Source: Actinomadura cremea (GTDB lineage: Bacteria > Actinomycetota > Actinomycetes > Streptosporangiales > Streptosporangiaceae). Taken from it: DNA of 64,000 nt. A program made the translations under genes and the position numbers. Below are positions 44,990-54,256 of the stretch, piece after piece (position 1 is the stretch's first letter; each line of letters starts with the position of its first letter). Under the pieces are notes generated by a model, which had not been told where the DNA came from, did no database searches, and saw only the letters and a program-made list of their open reading frames with translations. The stretch is taken from positions 62,001 through 126,000 of the forward strand of contig NZ_BMRF01000010.1 of NCBI RefSeq assembly GCF_014648495.1, given 5' to 3'.

Positions 44990-46426
44990 ATGTTACGGAT
45001 GCAGCGAGCCGCCGCGCCGCCTCCCGTCTACTACGCGGGCGAGGACCACGACGACCCGCCGGGGTGGGAGCCGCCGGGGCGCCTGTGGCGCGTGCTCGGC
45101 TGGACGTCGATCGTCCTGTCGGTGGTGCTGGTCCTCGGAAGCCTGACCGCATACGGGTTCTGGCGGCGGCTGGACGGGCGCATCGACCGGGAGGACGTCA
45201 AGGGCAGGCTCGGGGAGAACCGGCCCGCGAAGCTGAACGACGCGACGAACATCCTGCTGCTCGGCTCCGACAGCCGGGAGGGGGAGAACTCCCGGTACGG
45301 GGTCGAGGCGGGCCGGCGCTCGGACACGACGATCCTGCTGCACATCTCGCCGGGCGGGAAGGGCGCGATCGGGCTCAGCTTCCCCCGGGACTCGATGGTC
45401 GCCATCCCCGAGTGCGAGACCGGGCGGCGGACGGTGCCGGGCCGGTTCGGCATGATCAACTCGGCGTTCGCCGAGGGCGGCCCGGCCTGCACGTGGCAGA
45501 CGGTCGAGGCGCTCACGAAGATCCACATCGACCACTACGTCGAGGTCGACTTCGCGGGGTTCAAGCGGGTGGTGGACGCGCTGGAGGGCGTGGAGATCTG
45601 CGTGCCGCGCAAGATCGACGACCCGAGGGCCGAACTGCGCCTGGAGGCCGGGCGCCAGACCGTCCGCGGGGAGCAGGCCCTCGGGTACGTCCGCACCCGG
45701 TACGGGTTCGGCGACGGCTCGGACCTCGAGCGGATCAAGCGGCAGCAGGCGTTCATGGCGTCGATCGTCAAGAAGGCGACCGACAGCAGCATGCTGACCG
45801 ACCCCGGGCGGGTGTACGCGTTCCTCGAGGCCATCGCGAGCTCGATCCGGACGGACGAGGACATGACGCTCTCGGTGATGCAGGACCTCGCGACCGGCCT
45901 GCGCGGGATCAGCGCCGGGAACGTCCGGTTCGTCACCGTCCCGGTGCAGGCGTACCCGCAGGACCGCAACCGCGTCCAGTTCGACCAGGTGAGGGCCGAG
46001 CCGCTGTTCGCGGCGATCCGCGAGGACAACACGGTGCCCGAGCCCGAGCCGGAGCCCGCGAAGGGGCCCCCGCCCGTCCCGCCCGCCCAGGTGAAGGTCG
46101 GGATCTACAACGGGACGGCGTCGTCCGGACTCGGCAAGCGGACGGCGGAGCAGCTCGCCGAGCGGGGGTTCGACGTCGTGAAGGTCGGCAACGCGGACAA
46201 GACCTACGCGAAGACGGCGATCCTGTACGGGACGGGCGCCAAGCGGCACGCGGAGAGGCTCGCGGTCGCCGTGCCGGGACACCCGCCGAAGCCGTGGAAG
46301 AAGGCGAAGCCGGGTTACGTGTACCTCGTCGTCGGCGAGGACGGCGCGAAGCTGCGGGGCGTGAATCCGGTGCCGAAGGTGGCGGGAGAAGTCCGGGCAG
46401 ATCAGGACATCTGCCCGTCGGGCTAA
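44990..46426 (+). CDS. LytR-CpsA-Psr (LCP) wall-polymer ligase
   Basis: A 478-aa membrane-anchored transferase that moves lipid-linked wall polymers onto peptidoglycan. It has a Pro-rich cytosolic start, one membrane helix (about 38-60), the LCP domain with ILLLGSDSREGE, RRSDTTILLHISPGG and GLSFPRDSMV (the Arg and Asp residues that bind polyprenyl diphosphate), and a C-terminal LytR_C domain (VKVGIYNGTASSGLG). The ATG at 44990 lacks a strong ribosome site; ATG 44999 is also possible. In mycobacteria such a ligase joins arabinogalactan to the wall, and a galactan locus lies 14 kb away here. Confidence 0.85.
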   Translation: MLRMQRAAAPPPVYYAGEDHDDPPGWEPPGRLWRVLGWTSIVLSVVLVLGSLTAYGFWRRLDGRIDREDVKGRLGENRPAKLNDATNILLLGSDSREGENSRYGVEAGRRSDTTILLHISPGGKGAIGLSFPRDSMVAIPECETGRRTVPGRFGMINSAFAEGGPACTWQTVEALTKIHIDHYVEVDFAGFKRVVDALEGVEICVPRKIDDPRAELRLEAGRQTVRGEQALGYVRTRYGFGDGSDLERIKRQQAFMASIVKKATDSSMLTDPGRVYAFLEAIASSIRTDEDMTLSVMQDLATGLRGISAGNVRFVTVPVQAYPQDRNRVQFDQVRAEPLFAAIREDNTVPEPEPEPAKGPPPVPPAQVKVGIYNGTASSGLGKRTAEQLAERGFDVVKVGNADKTYAKTAILYGTGAKRHAERLAVAVPGHPPKPWKKAKPGYVYLVVGEDGAKLRGVNPVPKVAGEVRADQDICPSG

Positions 46427-46612
46427 CCGGACGTACGGTAACGACGTGGTTTCTTCCGCGTCGCCCCGGTATTCTCGCCGCGGGCAACCGCCAACCGCAC
46501 TAAAGCGTCACATGTAGGACGGCAGTACGTCCCCGACCAACCGACCCCTCGGAGCCGCCTCCCCGCACCTGGCTCTGCCCAGCGTCACGGCCCCCCACCC
46601 GGAACGGACCGC

Positions 46613-47635
46613 ATGCAGCCTGAGCCATTCACTCTGCTCATGACCGTCTACGGCGGTGACCGTGCCGAGTATGTCAAGGAAGCGTTCCGCAGTTCGGTGC
46701 ACGACCAGACGCTCCGCCCGGACCAGGTCGTGCTGGTGCAGGACGGGCCGGTCACCCCGGAGCTCGCCGCCCGCCTGAAGGAACTGGTCGCCGACAGCCC
46801 CGTCGAGGTCACCTACGTCCCGCTGGAGCACAACCGGGGCCTCGGACCCGCGCTGGACGCCGGCCTGCAGGCCGCCCGGCACGACATCATCGCCCGGATG
46901 GACGCCGACGACGTCGCCATGCCGCACCGCTTCCAGATGCAGGTGCCCCTCGTGCGGACCGGCGCCGACCTCGTCGGCGCCGGCCTGCTGGAGTTCGGCG
47001 CCGACATCGACGACGTCGTGGGCCGCCGCATCCCGCCGAGCGACCCCGAGGACATCGCCCGCTACTCCCGCCTCCACGACCCGTTCAACCACCCCACCGT
47101 CGTCTACCGGCGCAGCGCCGTGACGGCCGTCGGCGGCTACGGCGACCTGCCGCTGATGGAGGACTACTGGCTGTTCGCGCGCATGATCGCGTCGGGCGCC
47201 CGGGTGGTGAACGTCCCCGAGCCGCTCGTCTACTACCGCGTCGGCGACGGCGCCTACCAGCGCCGCGGCGGCCGCGACCTGCTGCGCTCGGAGCTGCGCC
47301 TCCAGCGCGAGATGCGCCGCGAGGGGTTCATCAGCGGCCCGCAGTACGTGCGGAACGTGGTGGTGCGAGGCGGCTACCGGCTCGTCCCGACCGCGATCCG
47401 CAAGCCGTTCTACCGCGCGATCGTCGCGACCTACGGCGACCGCCGCAACCGCGAACGCGCGGCGGCCGACCCGAACGGCGCCGTCCCGGCCGTCCCGGCC
47501 GGTCCGGTCGACGCGGGCGCGCCGGAGAAGCGCGCGTACGTCCCGCGCCACGCCCGTCCGGCCGAGCCGGACCACGAGCACGCGCCGATGGCGTGGCCCC
47601 TGTCCGCCCCGCCGCCCGAGCAGCCGGGCCCGTAG
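46613..47635 (+). CDS. Glycosyltransferase family 2
   Basis: A 340-aa GT-A enzyme with TLLMTVYGGDRAEYVKEAF, the nucleotide-sugar motif ARMDADDVAMPHRF (DxDD) and LPLMEDYWLFARMI as acceptor/base region. It is close to rhamnosyl- or galactosyl-transferases of wall or exopolysaccharide assembly. The C-terminal 50 residues are Pro/Ala-rich and probably disordered. ATG at 46613. A strong terminator follows. Confidence 0.85.
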   Translation: MQPEPFTLLMTVYGGDRAEYVKEAFRSSVHDQTLRPDQVVLVQDGPVTPELAARLKELVADSPVEVTYVPLEHNRGLGPALDAGLQAARHDIIARMDADDVAMPHRFQMQVPLVRTGADLVGAGLLEFGADIDDVVGRRIPPSDPEDIARYSRLHDPFNHPTVVYRRSAVTAVGGYGDLPLMEDYWLFARMIASGARVVNVPEPLVYYRVGDGAYQRRGGRDLLRSELRLQREMRREGFISGPQYVRNVVVRGGYRLVPTAIRKPFYRAIVATYGDRRNRERAAADPNGAVPAVPAGPVDAGAPEKRAYVPRHARPAEPDHEHAPMAWPLSAPPPEQPGP

Positions 47636-47649
47636 GGCGCCGAACGCGA

Positions 47650-47689
47650 CGACGGCCGCCGGACGGTGCGTACCGTCCGGCGGCCGTCG
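47650..47689. terminator. Bidirectional hairpin terminator
   Basis: A perfect 18-bp stem (47650-47667 with 47672-47689) and a GCGT loop, 14 bases after the GT2 stop and 18 from the end of the convergent beta-propeller gene. It can end both transcripts. Confidence 0.85.
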
Positions 47690-47707
47690 CAGGCCGTGCC
47701 TACGCGC

Positions 47708-50700
47708 TCACCGCTCCCACAGGACGGGCTGGCCGCCGCTCGCGTCGGCGCTCTGGCCGACGCCGAGCACCTTCTCCTTGAACGGGGCGAGTCCCGTGAT
47801 CGCCTGGTCGCCGTCGCCGCCGAGACCGGTGCCGCCCGGCTTCGCCACCTCCCAGGACGTCCCGTCCTTCGAGGTCAGCGACACCACGTCGGCCGAGCCC
47901 GACTCCGCGGACGTCGCGGACCCGGCGAAGCCGTCCGGGGTCGCCGTCAGCGCCGTCACGGTGATCTTCTGGTCGCCGCCGGGGGCCGGCAGGTCCTTCC
48001 ACGTCTTGCCGCCGTCGGCGGAGGTGTAGCCGATCCAGACGAGCCCCTCCTGCGTCGCGGCGATCCCCGCGGCGACCAGGGTGTCGCCCTTCGCGGCGAC
48101 GTGCGTGAGGTGGGCCTCGCTGACACCGCTCGGCACCGGCAGCGACTTCAGCGTCCACTGCTTGCCGTCGGCCGACGACCACACCGCCGGGTGGTTGCCC
48201 TGCGCGTCGCGGTGCCCGCCGGCGGCGACGTAGCCCGAGGTGGGAGCGGCGACGTCCAGCATCCACTTGAACGCGTCGGAGGTGCCCTTCAGCGCGTTCC
48301 CGTCGGCGCCCGCGCCCTTCTCCCAGTTCTTCAGGTCGGTGGAGGACCAGGACGCGGCGGAGAACCCGTGGGTGCCGACCACGACGTACCCGGCGGAGCC
48401 CGCCGCGACGGCGCTGGTGGCGGGCGCGCCGTCGCCGTCGGGAGAAAACGGCGCCGCGGAGTCGGCGGCCTGCCAGGTGGCGCCGTCCTGCGAGGTGACG
48501 ACGAGCGCCCGCTTGGGCGCCGTCTGGTCGTAGCCGACCGCGACCCAGCCGGAGTCGCCGGTGGTGACGTCGAGCAGCCGCTGCGGGCCGGGGCGGGTGA
48601 AGGCGGCCCCGAGGCCCTGCGCGGACTTCCACGACGCGCCGTCCGCGGACGTCCACACGGCGGCGTCGCCGGAGCCGCTGCCGACGGCGACGGCCAGCGC
48701 CCCGGACCCGGCGACGGCCTGCACGGCGTGGTCGGGACGGATCGCGCCGGGGACCTTCGCGAGGTCGATCGGGACCTGCTGCCCGTTCGCGTCCCACACG
48801 GCGAGCATCGGGTCCATGTCGCCGCCGCCGGGCTCGCGGCCGACCATGACGGTCTGCCCGTTCGCGGCGGCCGCGCCGGTGACCTCGAGTCCCGGCTTGG
48901 CGGGCGCGGTGCCCGCGGCCTTCCACGTCCGCCCGTCCGCGCTGCGCGACACCAGCACGTCGCCGCCGCGGGCGACGAGCGCGGTGTAGCCGCCGGCGTC
49001 GCCGATGATCCGGCTGGTCGACCGGTACTCCTCCGCGGCGAGCTTCCCGGTCTTCGTCCAGTTCTCGCCGTCCTTGGACACGAACGTCTGGCCGAACGGG
49101 GTGTCGCCGTCCTTCATCTCGCGGACGGCGAGGAACCCGGCCTGGCCGCCGCCGATGAGGAGGCCGCGGCTGCCCTTGGGCACCGGCACCTCGGACGCCG
49201 CCCAGGTGCGGCCGCCGTCCTGCGAGCGCCACACCTTCCGGTACTGCGGCGGCTTCTTGTTGTCGGGCTTGATGAGTCCCTCGAGCAGGACGACGTCGCC
49301 GCTCGCGGCGACCTCGACCAGCGAGTACGACGCCTTCTCGACGTTCAGGCCGATCTGGTCGCCGGCGCGGGCCTCCCACGCGCGCCCGTCGGACGACAGC
49401 CAGACGGCCGGCTCCTCGTCGCTGAAGTCGCCCTTCGCGGACTGCGCGCCGACGGCGACGTACCCGGCGCCGGTCGCCACGATCCGGTCGACGCGGTTGC
49501 CGCCGTTGAAGACCCGTCCGACGGCGTCGGGCTGCCGCGTCCAGCTCTGGCCGTCGGAGCTGGTCCAGACGGCGCCGCCGGTCGCGCCCGCGCCGATCGC
49601 CACCCAGCCGGAGGGGCCGCCCGCGACGGCCTGCGGGGTCGCGTTGCCCGCCGGTCCCTCGACGGTCGCGGACTTGAACGTGCGGCCGCCGTCGGTCGAC
49701 ACCAGGAAGATGCCGCGGGTCGCGCCCGCGCCCGTCTCCGAGCCGACCGTGACGACCGTCTGCCCGACCGCGGCGGCGCCGCCGAACTCCTGGTCGCGTC
49801 CGTCGGTCTGGGCCGAACCGGCCACCGGGAACGCGTCGGCGGCCAGCTTGGCCGCACCGTCGCCGGACGGGCCGTCGTCGCCGCCGAGGACGGTCACGAC
49901 CGCGTAGCCGCCGCCGGCGATGATCGCGACCGCGGCCAGCCCGGCGACGCCGATGAGCAGGCCCTTCTTGCTCTTCTTCCGCTTGGGCGCGTTCTGCTGC
50001 GGCGTCGTGCGCCACGGCTCGTCGATCTGCGGCGGGGGTGCGGCGGGCTGGCCGGGGCCCGGCTGAGCGGGCGCCGGGTGGGCGTTCGAGCCCGGGACGT
50101 CCTGCGCGTAGGGGAAGGGCTGCGGCGCGGGCGGCTGCGCGGGGGGCTGCGCGGTCGGGGTACCGGGGATCTCCTGCGCCCAGGGGAACGGGTTCGGCGC
50201 GGGCGGCTGCGGCGTCGCGCCGTTCACGGGCGGAGTGCCCGGGATCTCCTGCGCCCAGGGGAACGGCTCGGGCGCGGGGGGCTGCGCCGGGGGCTGCGGG
50301 GCGGGGGTGCCGGGGATGTCCTGGGCCCAGGGGAACGGCTCCGGCGCCGGCGGCGCGGGCTGCTGCGCCCCGGCGATCTGCTGGGTCTCCGGCTCGATGG
50401 GCCGCTCGGCGCGGGTGACGTCGGACGGGCTCTGCCACTCGGGCTGCTCGGGCGGTTCGGGCTGCGACGGGGCGGGCGGCATGGGCGGCGCGGTGGGCTG
50501 CTGCCCCACGTGCATCGTCTTGTCGGAGTCCACGATCATCGTGGCGTCGCCCTCGCCGACGCCCGGCTCGGCGGACTCGGCGGACTCGACGGGTTCGGCG
50601 GACTCGGGCGACCAGGCGCCCGGGTCGTTCACCGTGTGGTCGGGCGCCTCCGCGGCGCCCTCCTCGCCGACCGCGCCGGGGAACGGCGGCAGCGGCGGCG

Positions 50701-50980
50701 GCCGGCGGCCGGCCGCCGGGTCGTCGTCCTTCTTGAAGATCTGCGTGCGCATGCCGCTGAGGTCGAGGTCGCTCACCGTGCGGTTGGTGTCCTGCTCCGG
50801 CTCCTCCGGGAGCGGAGTGCCGAACGGCGGCAGCTGCTCGGGCTCGGGAAGCAGCGGCGCGGCTCCGCTCGGCCGCTCACCCTCGTTCAGCCACTGCGGC
50901 GGCGGGGGAGCCTCCTCCGGCTGTCCGGCTTCGGTACGCCCGCCCTGGTGGTCGTCGTCCGGGGTTCCGGTTGCGGTCAC
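47708..50980 (-). CDS. Large membrane-anchored beta-propeller-like surface protein
   Basis: A 1090-aa protein with three parts. Residues 1-330 are a cytosolic, Pro-rich and acidic region with four copies of a PxPFPWAQ(D/E)IPG motif. One membrane helix follows (about 333-363). The outer 725 residues are repeats with SxDGxxW signatures (STDGGRTFKS, SSDGQSWTRQP, SKDGENWTK, SQDGATWQA) typical of BNR/sialidase-like propellers. It has no sialidase catalytic residues that I can place, so a binding or sensing role is likelier than catalysis. The GTG at 50980 has GGAG seven bases upstream; ATG 51010 would add ten residues. Confidence 0.72.
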   Translation of the reverse strand: MTATGTPDDDHQGGRTEAGQPEEAPPPPQWLNEGERPSGAAPLLPEPEQLPPFGTPLPEEPEQDTNRTVSDLDLSGMRTQIFKKDDDPAAGRRPPPLPPFPGAVGEEGAAEAPDHTVNDPGAWSPESAEPVESAESAEPGVGEGDATMIVDSDKTMHVGQQPTAPPMPPAPSQPEPPEQPEWQSPSDVTRAERPIEPETQQIAGAQQPAPPAPEPFPWAQDIPGTPAPQPPAQPPAPEPFPWAQEIPGTPPVNGATPQPPAPNPFPWAQEIPGTPTAQPPAQPPAPQPFPYAQDVPGSNAHPAPAQPGPGQPAAPPPQIDEPWRTTPQQNAPKRKKSKKGLLIGVAGLAAVAIIAGGGYAVVTVLGGDDGPSGDGAAKLAADAFPVAGSAQTDGRDQEFGGAAAVGQTVVTVGSETGAGATRGIFLVSTDGGRTFKSATVEGPAGNATPQAVAGGPSGWVAIGAGATGGAVWTSSDGQSWTRQPDAVGRVFNGGNRVDRIVATGAGYVAVGAQSAKGDFSDEEPAVWLSSDGRAWEARAGDQIGLNVEKASYSLVEVAASGDVVLLEGLIKPDNKKPPQYRKVWRSQDGGRTWAASEVPVPKGSRGLLIGGGQAGFLAVREMKDGDTPFGQTFVSKDGENWTKTGKLAAEEYRSTSRIIGDAGGYTALVARGGDVLVSRSADGRTWKAAGTAPAKPGLEVTGAAAANGQTVMVGREPGGGDMDPMLAVWDANGQQVPIDLAKVPGAIRPDHAVQAVAGSGALAVAVGSGSGDAAVWTSADGASWKSAQGLGAAFTRPGPQRLLDVTTGDSGWVAVGYDQTAPKRALVVTSQDGATWQAADSAAPFSPDGDGAPATSAVAAGSAGYVVVGTHGFSAASWSSTDLKNWEKGAGADGNALKGTSDAFKWMLDVAAPTSGYVAAGGHRDAQGNHPAVWSSADGKQWTLKSLPVPSGVSEAHLTHVAAKGDTLVAAGIAATQEGLVWIGYTSADGGKTWKDLPAPGGDQKITVTALTATPDGFAGSATSAESGSADVVSLTSKDGTSWEVAKPGGTGLGGDGDQAITGLAPFKEKVLGVGQSADASGGQPVLWER

Positions 50981-51143
50981 GCCTGGTCTCCAGCCTCGTG
51001 TCATGTGCATGCCGCCTGCATGCGCGTCGTCGCTGCATCGTCATGCGGTGTGATCGTCATGCCGTACGCGCGGGGCCGTACTCACCGGCGATGATAGCGG
51101 CGCATACGGGACGGAACTTCCCATCGGACCGCGATCGGACCGC

Positions 51144-52646
51144 CTACCCGCTCCGCCCGGCGGACGCGCACGTCTTCCCCGCACAGTGGGTCAATGCGTA
51201 GAGCCGTGCGGTGAGCGTCCGCTGCCGTTCGGGGGCCAGCGCGGCGGCGATGTTGGTCAGGTGGTGGGGGTCGCGGGTCAGGTCGTAGTACTCGCGCTCG
51301 CCATCGGCGTACTCGACGTACAGCATGTCGGTCGTCCGAAGCGCATTGTAGGTCGTGGGGGCGCCGGGGAGGGCGTCCTGGCGGTCGGGGTCATGTTCGG
51401 AGTAGGCGGGTTTGACGTGCTCGACGAGCGCGGTGTCCCGCCAGTCGGCGGGGGCGTCGCCGCGCAGGAACGGGACGAGCGAGCGGCCGTCGGTCGCGGC
51501 GGGGACCGGGGCGCCGGCCAGCTCCAGGAACGTCGGCGCGAGGTCGGTGTTCTGCACGATGTGCGAGACCCGGCCGCCGCCCCCGATGCCGGGGCCGACG
51601 AAGACGAAGGGCACCTGGATGTCGACCGTGTACGGGGTCATCTTGCCGCCCGCGAGCCGGTGCTCGCCCATGTGGAACCCGTTGTCGGACCCGAAGACGA
51701 CGACCGTGTCCTTCTCGATCCCGAGCTGCTTCAGGGAGTCGCGGATCTTGCCGAGCATCTCGTCCACGGACTGCACCATGCGGACGCGGTCGCGGAACCC
51801 CTCGTCGATCCGCTCGACCTGGCGCGGGCCGAGCTTCTTGTGCATCCGCAGCCAGGCGGGCTTGTCGCTGATGTCGGCCTCGTTGAACGACGGCGTGCGG
51901 GGCGCCTTCAGATCAGGGAAGAGCCCGGCGTGCCGGGGCGCGGGGACGAACGGGCCGTGCGGCGCGAACGTCGAGACCTCCATGAAGAACGGCTGCCCGG
52001 ACGCGTGCGAGCGCCTGATGAAGTCGAGGCCCTTGTAGGCGAGGACGTCCGTCATGTAGTCCTGCGGCTCCTCGCCGTAGTGGACGATGCGGCCGTTCTC
52101 GTTCAGGTTGTAGCCGAACTCCGGGTAGCCGTTCCCGCCGACGTACCACTCGCTCCATCCGTGCGGGACGTTCGTCGAGCCGGTGGCGGCGTCGCGGGGC
52201 TGGTAGCCGTTCATGTACTTGCCGAGCATCGCGGTCCGGTACCCGGCCTTCTGCAGGCCGTCCGCGAACGACTTCTGCTCGCCCCCCTCCCGCCGGAAGA
52301 CGTCGTAGCCGCCGAGCGGGGGGAAGTTCGTGCGGACGTTCGTGTTGTGCGGGTACTGCCCGGTGAAGATCGTGGCGCGGGACGTGCAGCAGAGGGAGTC
52401 GGCGACGAGGAAGTTGTCGAACGTCACGCCCTCCGCCTGCATCCGCTTCACCTGCGGCATGTGCGCGATGAGCTTCAAGGACAGGTCGTCGGTCAGGACG
52501 AACACGATGTTCGGCCTGGCGGCGGCCTTCGCCTTCGCCGGTCCGCTCTCCTTCTGCGGGAATCCGAAGCAGCCGCTCAGCACGAGCATGGCGAGCGCGA
52601 GCAGGGCGGCGGGCGTGCCGCGCCGGAGCCGGCTTCCGTCGGACAA
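51144..52646 (-). CDS. Sulfatase-family lipoprotein
   Basis: A 500-aa arylsulfatase-like protein with a lipoprotein signal (LALAMLVLSGC), metal ligands in FVLTDD and FGSDNGFHMGEH, and SLCCTSRATIFTGQYPHN at the active site. The Cys needed for formylglycine is present, but the CxPxR core reads C-C-T-S-R, with Thr for Pro. The product is probably tethered outside the membrane and removes sulfate esters from glycans. The TTG at 52646 is chosen because AGGAG lies 9 bases before it and it gives a compact lipoprotein signal. It diverges from a GH43-like gene. Confidence 0.8.
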   Translation of the reverse strand: MSDGSRLRRGTPAALLALAMLVLSGCFGFPQKESGPAKAKAAARPNIVFVLTDDLSLKLIAHMPQVKRMQAEGVTFDNFLVADSLCCTSRATIFTGQYPHNTNVRTNFPPLGGYDVFRREGGEQKSFADGLQKAGYRTAMLGKYMNGYQPRDAATGSTNVPHGWSEWYVGGNGYPEFGYNLNENGRIVHYGEEPQDYMTDVLAYKGLDFIRRSHASGQPFFMEVSTFAPHGPFVPAPRHAGLFPDLKAPRTPSFNEADISDKPAWLRMHKKLGPRQVERIDEGFRDRVRMVQSVDEMLGKIRDSLKQLGIEKDTVVVFGSDNGFHMGEHRLAGGKMTPYTVDIQVPFVFVGPGIGGGGRVSHIVQNTDLAPTFLELAGAPVPAATDGRSLVPFLRGDAPADWRDTALVEHVKPAYSEHDPDRQDALPGAPTTYNALRTTDMLYVEYADGEREYYDLTRDPHHLTNIAAALAPERQRTLTARLYALTHCAGKTCASAGRSG

Positions 52647-52783
52647 AGTCGGCCACTCCTCGTGCCCTCGGTTGTGGCGCCCCCGTCTCAGCCGCCGGAG
52701 CCAAGGGTAATCGGCCGCCGGGCGATTCGCGTGCCGAGTGGTGGTTCGCCGACGTGTGCCGGTTGTTGGCATGATGCGGGGTG

Positions 52784-54256
52784 ATGTGGAGGACGGGCGG
52801 GGCGCCGCGAGCGCGTGGACCGCTGACGCCGCTGTTCGTCGGTGCGGCCGTCAGCGGGGCGGTCGCGCTGGTCGTCGGGCTGGCCGCGTCGTGCGGACCG
52901 GACGGCCGCGAGCCGGACGCGCGGGCCTCGTCGAGCGCGCCCGCGCCGAGCCCCGCCGGGACGGCCGCGCCGGTCCTGCCGCCCGGGTACTCGCCGACCG
53001 AACCCGTCGTCGACGACTCCTTCGCCGACCCGGCCGCCATCAAGGTGGGCGACACCTACTTCGCGTACGGCACCAACGGCGGTGACGCGATGATGCCGGT
53101 CGCGACCGCGCCGGGACCGGCCGGACCGTGGACCCGCTCGCCCGGCGACGGCCTCGCGAGCCTGCCGGCCTGGGCGGAGGCGGGCTGGACGTGGGCGCCG
53201 GAGGTGGTGCCGCCGCGGCGGCAGGGCGACCCGTACCTGCTGTACTTCACGGCCCGCCGCAGGGACGCGGACGTCCAGTGCATCGGCATCGCGACCGCGA
53301 CGTCGCCCGCGGGCCCGTTCGTCCCGCGCGACGGCGATCCGCTGGTCTGCCCCGCGCATCTCGGCGGCGCCATCGACGCGGCGTCCTTCGTCGAGGACGA
53401 CGGCACCCGCTTCCTGCTCTACAAGAGCGACGCCCGCGCGACCGCCGCGATCTACCTGATGCAGCTGACGTCCGACGGGCTGGAGCCGGCCGCGCCCGCG
53501 AGCCGCATCCTCGGCCGCAGCGGCGACGAGCCGGTGCTGGTGGAGGCGCCCGACCTCGTGAAGCGGGGCGGCAAGTACGTGCTGTTCTACTCGGCGGGCT
53601 GGTACTTCGAGTCGAACTACCAGACCCGGTACGCGGTGGCGCCGTCGATCTGGGGCCCGTACGAGAAGGGGCCCGCGCCGATCCAGTCGACGGAGCTGTA
53701 CGGCGAGAAGGTCGAGGGACCGGGCAGCGCGGACGTGCTCAGCGACGGCACCGGCGACTACCTGCTGTTCCACGGCATCACCGAGTACCACGGCGGGTCG
53801 AAGGTGACGCGCCCGATGTACGTGGCGCCGCTCGGCTGGGACGGGACGCGGCCCGTGGTGCGGGGCGTGCCGACCCGGTACGAGGTCGAGGCGGGGCAGT
53901 TGAACGGCTGCGTGTCCGCGCTGCCGCGCCCGAACGCGTCGGGCGGCAAGGCGGCGGGACCGTTCGCGCGCGACGACTGCGGGGCGGACGTGCGGGCGTT
54001 CGCGCCCGTGGCGGGGGAGTACGAGGTGCGGGTGCAGTACGCGAACCGGTCCGGTGAGGACTCCGACCTCCAGGTGACGGTGAACGGGGCCGCGGCGGCG
54101 TCGATGCGGCTGGGCGCGACCGACGGCGCGGACTGGACGTCCGAGACCGTGCGGGTGCGGCTGACCGGCGGCTGGAACACGCTCGGGCTGCGCCGGCTCT
54201 CCGGGCCGGGACGACCGGCGGGCAAGGGCCAGCTCGACTACCTGGAGGTCCGGTAG
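52784..54256 (+). CDS. Secreted GH43-family glycosidase with C-terminal carbohydrate-binding domain
   Basis: A 490-aa exported protein, probably a lipoprotein (Cys in LAASCGPDG). The five-bladed GH43 fold (about 60-365) has the three acidic residues expected: Asp in DSFADPAAIK, Asp in GAIDAASFVED and Glu in VLVEAPDLVK. A CBM6/35-like domain (about 370-490) starts YEVEAGQLNG and ends LDYLEVR. Likely an arabinofuranosidase, galactanase or similar wall-polysaccharide enzyme. ATG at 52784; a GTG three bases earlier is equivalent. Its end overlaps the convergent GT39 gene by 19 bases. Confidence 0.8.
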   Translation: MWRTGGAPRARGPLTPLFVGAAVSGAVALVVGLAASCGPDGREPDARASSSAPAPSPAGTAAPVLPPGYSPTEPVVDDSFADPAAIKVGDTYFAYGTNGGDAMMPVATAPGPAGPWTRSPGDGLASLPAWAEAGWTWAPEVVPPRRQGDPYLLYFTARRRDADVQCIGIATATSPAGPFVPRDGDPLVCPAHLGGAIDAASFVEDDGTRFLLYKSDARATAAIYLMQLTSDGLEPAAPASRILGRSGDEPVLVEAPDLVKRGGKYVLFYSAGWYFESNYQTRYAVAPSIWGPYEKGPAPIQSTELYGEKVEGPGSADVLSDGTGDYLLFHGITEYHGGSKVTRPMYVAPLGWDGTRPVVRGVPTRYEVEAGQLNGCVSALPRPNASGGKAAGPFARDDCGADVRAFAPVAGEYEVRVQYANRSGEDSDLQVTVNGAAAASMRLGATDGADWTSETVRVRLTGGWNTLGLRRLSGPGRPAGKGQLDYLEVR

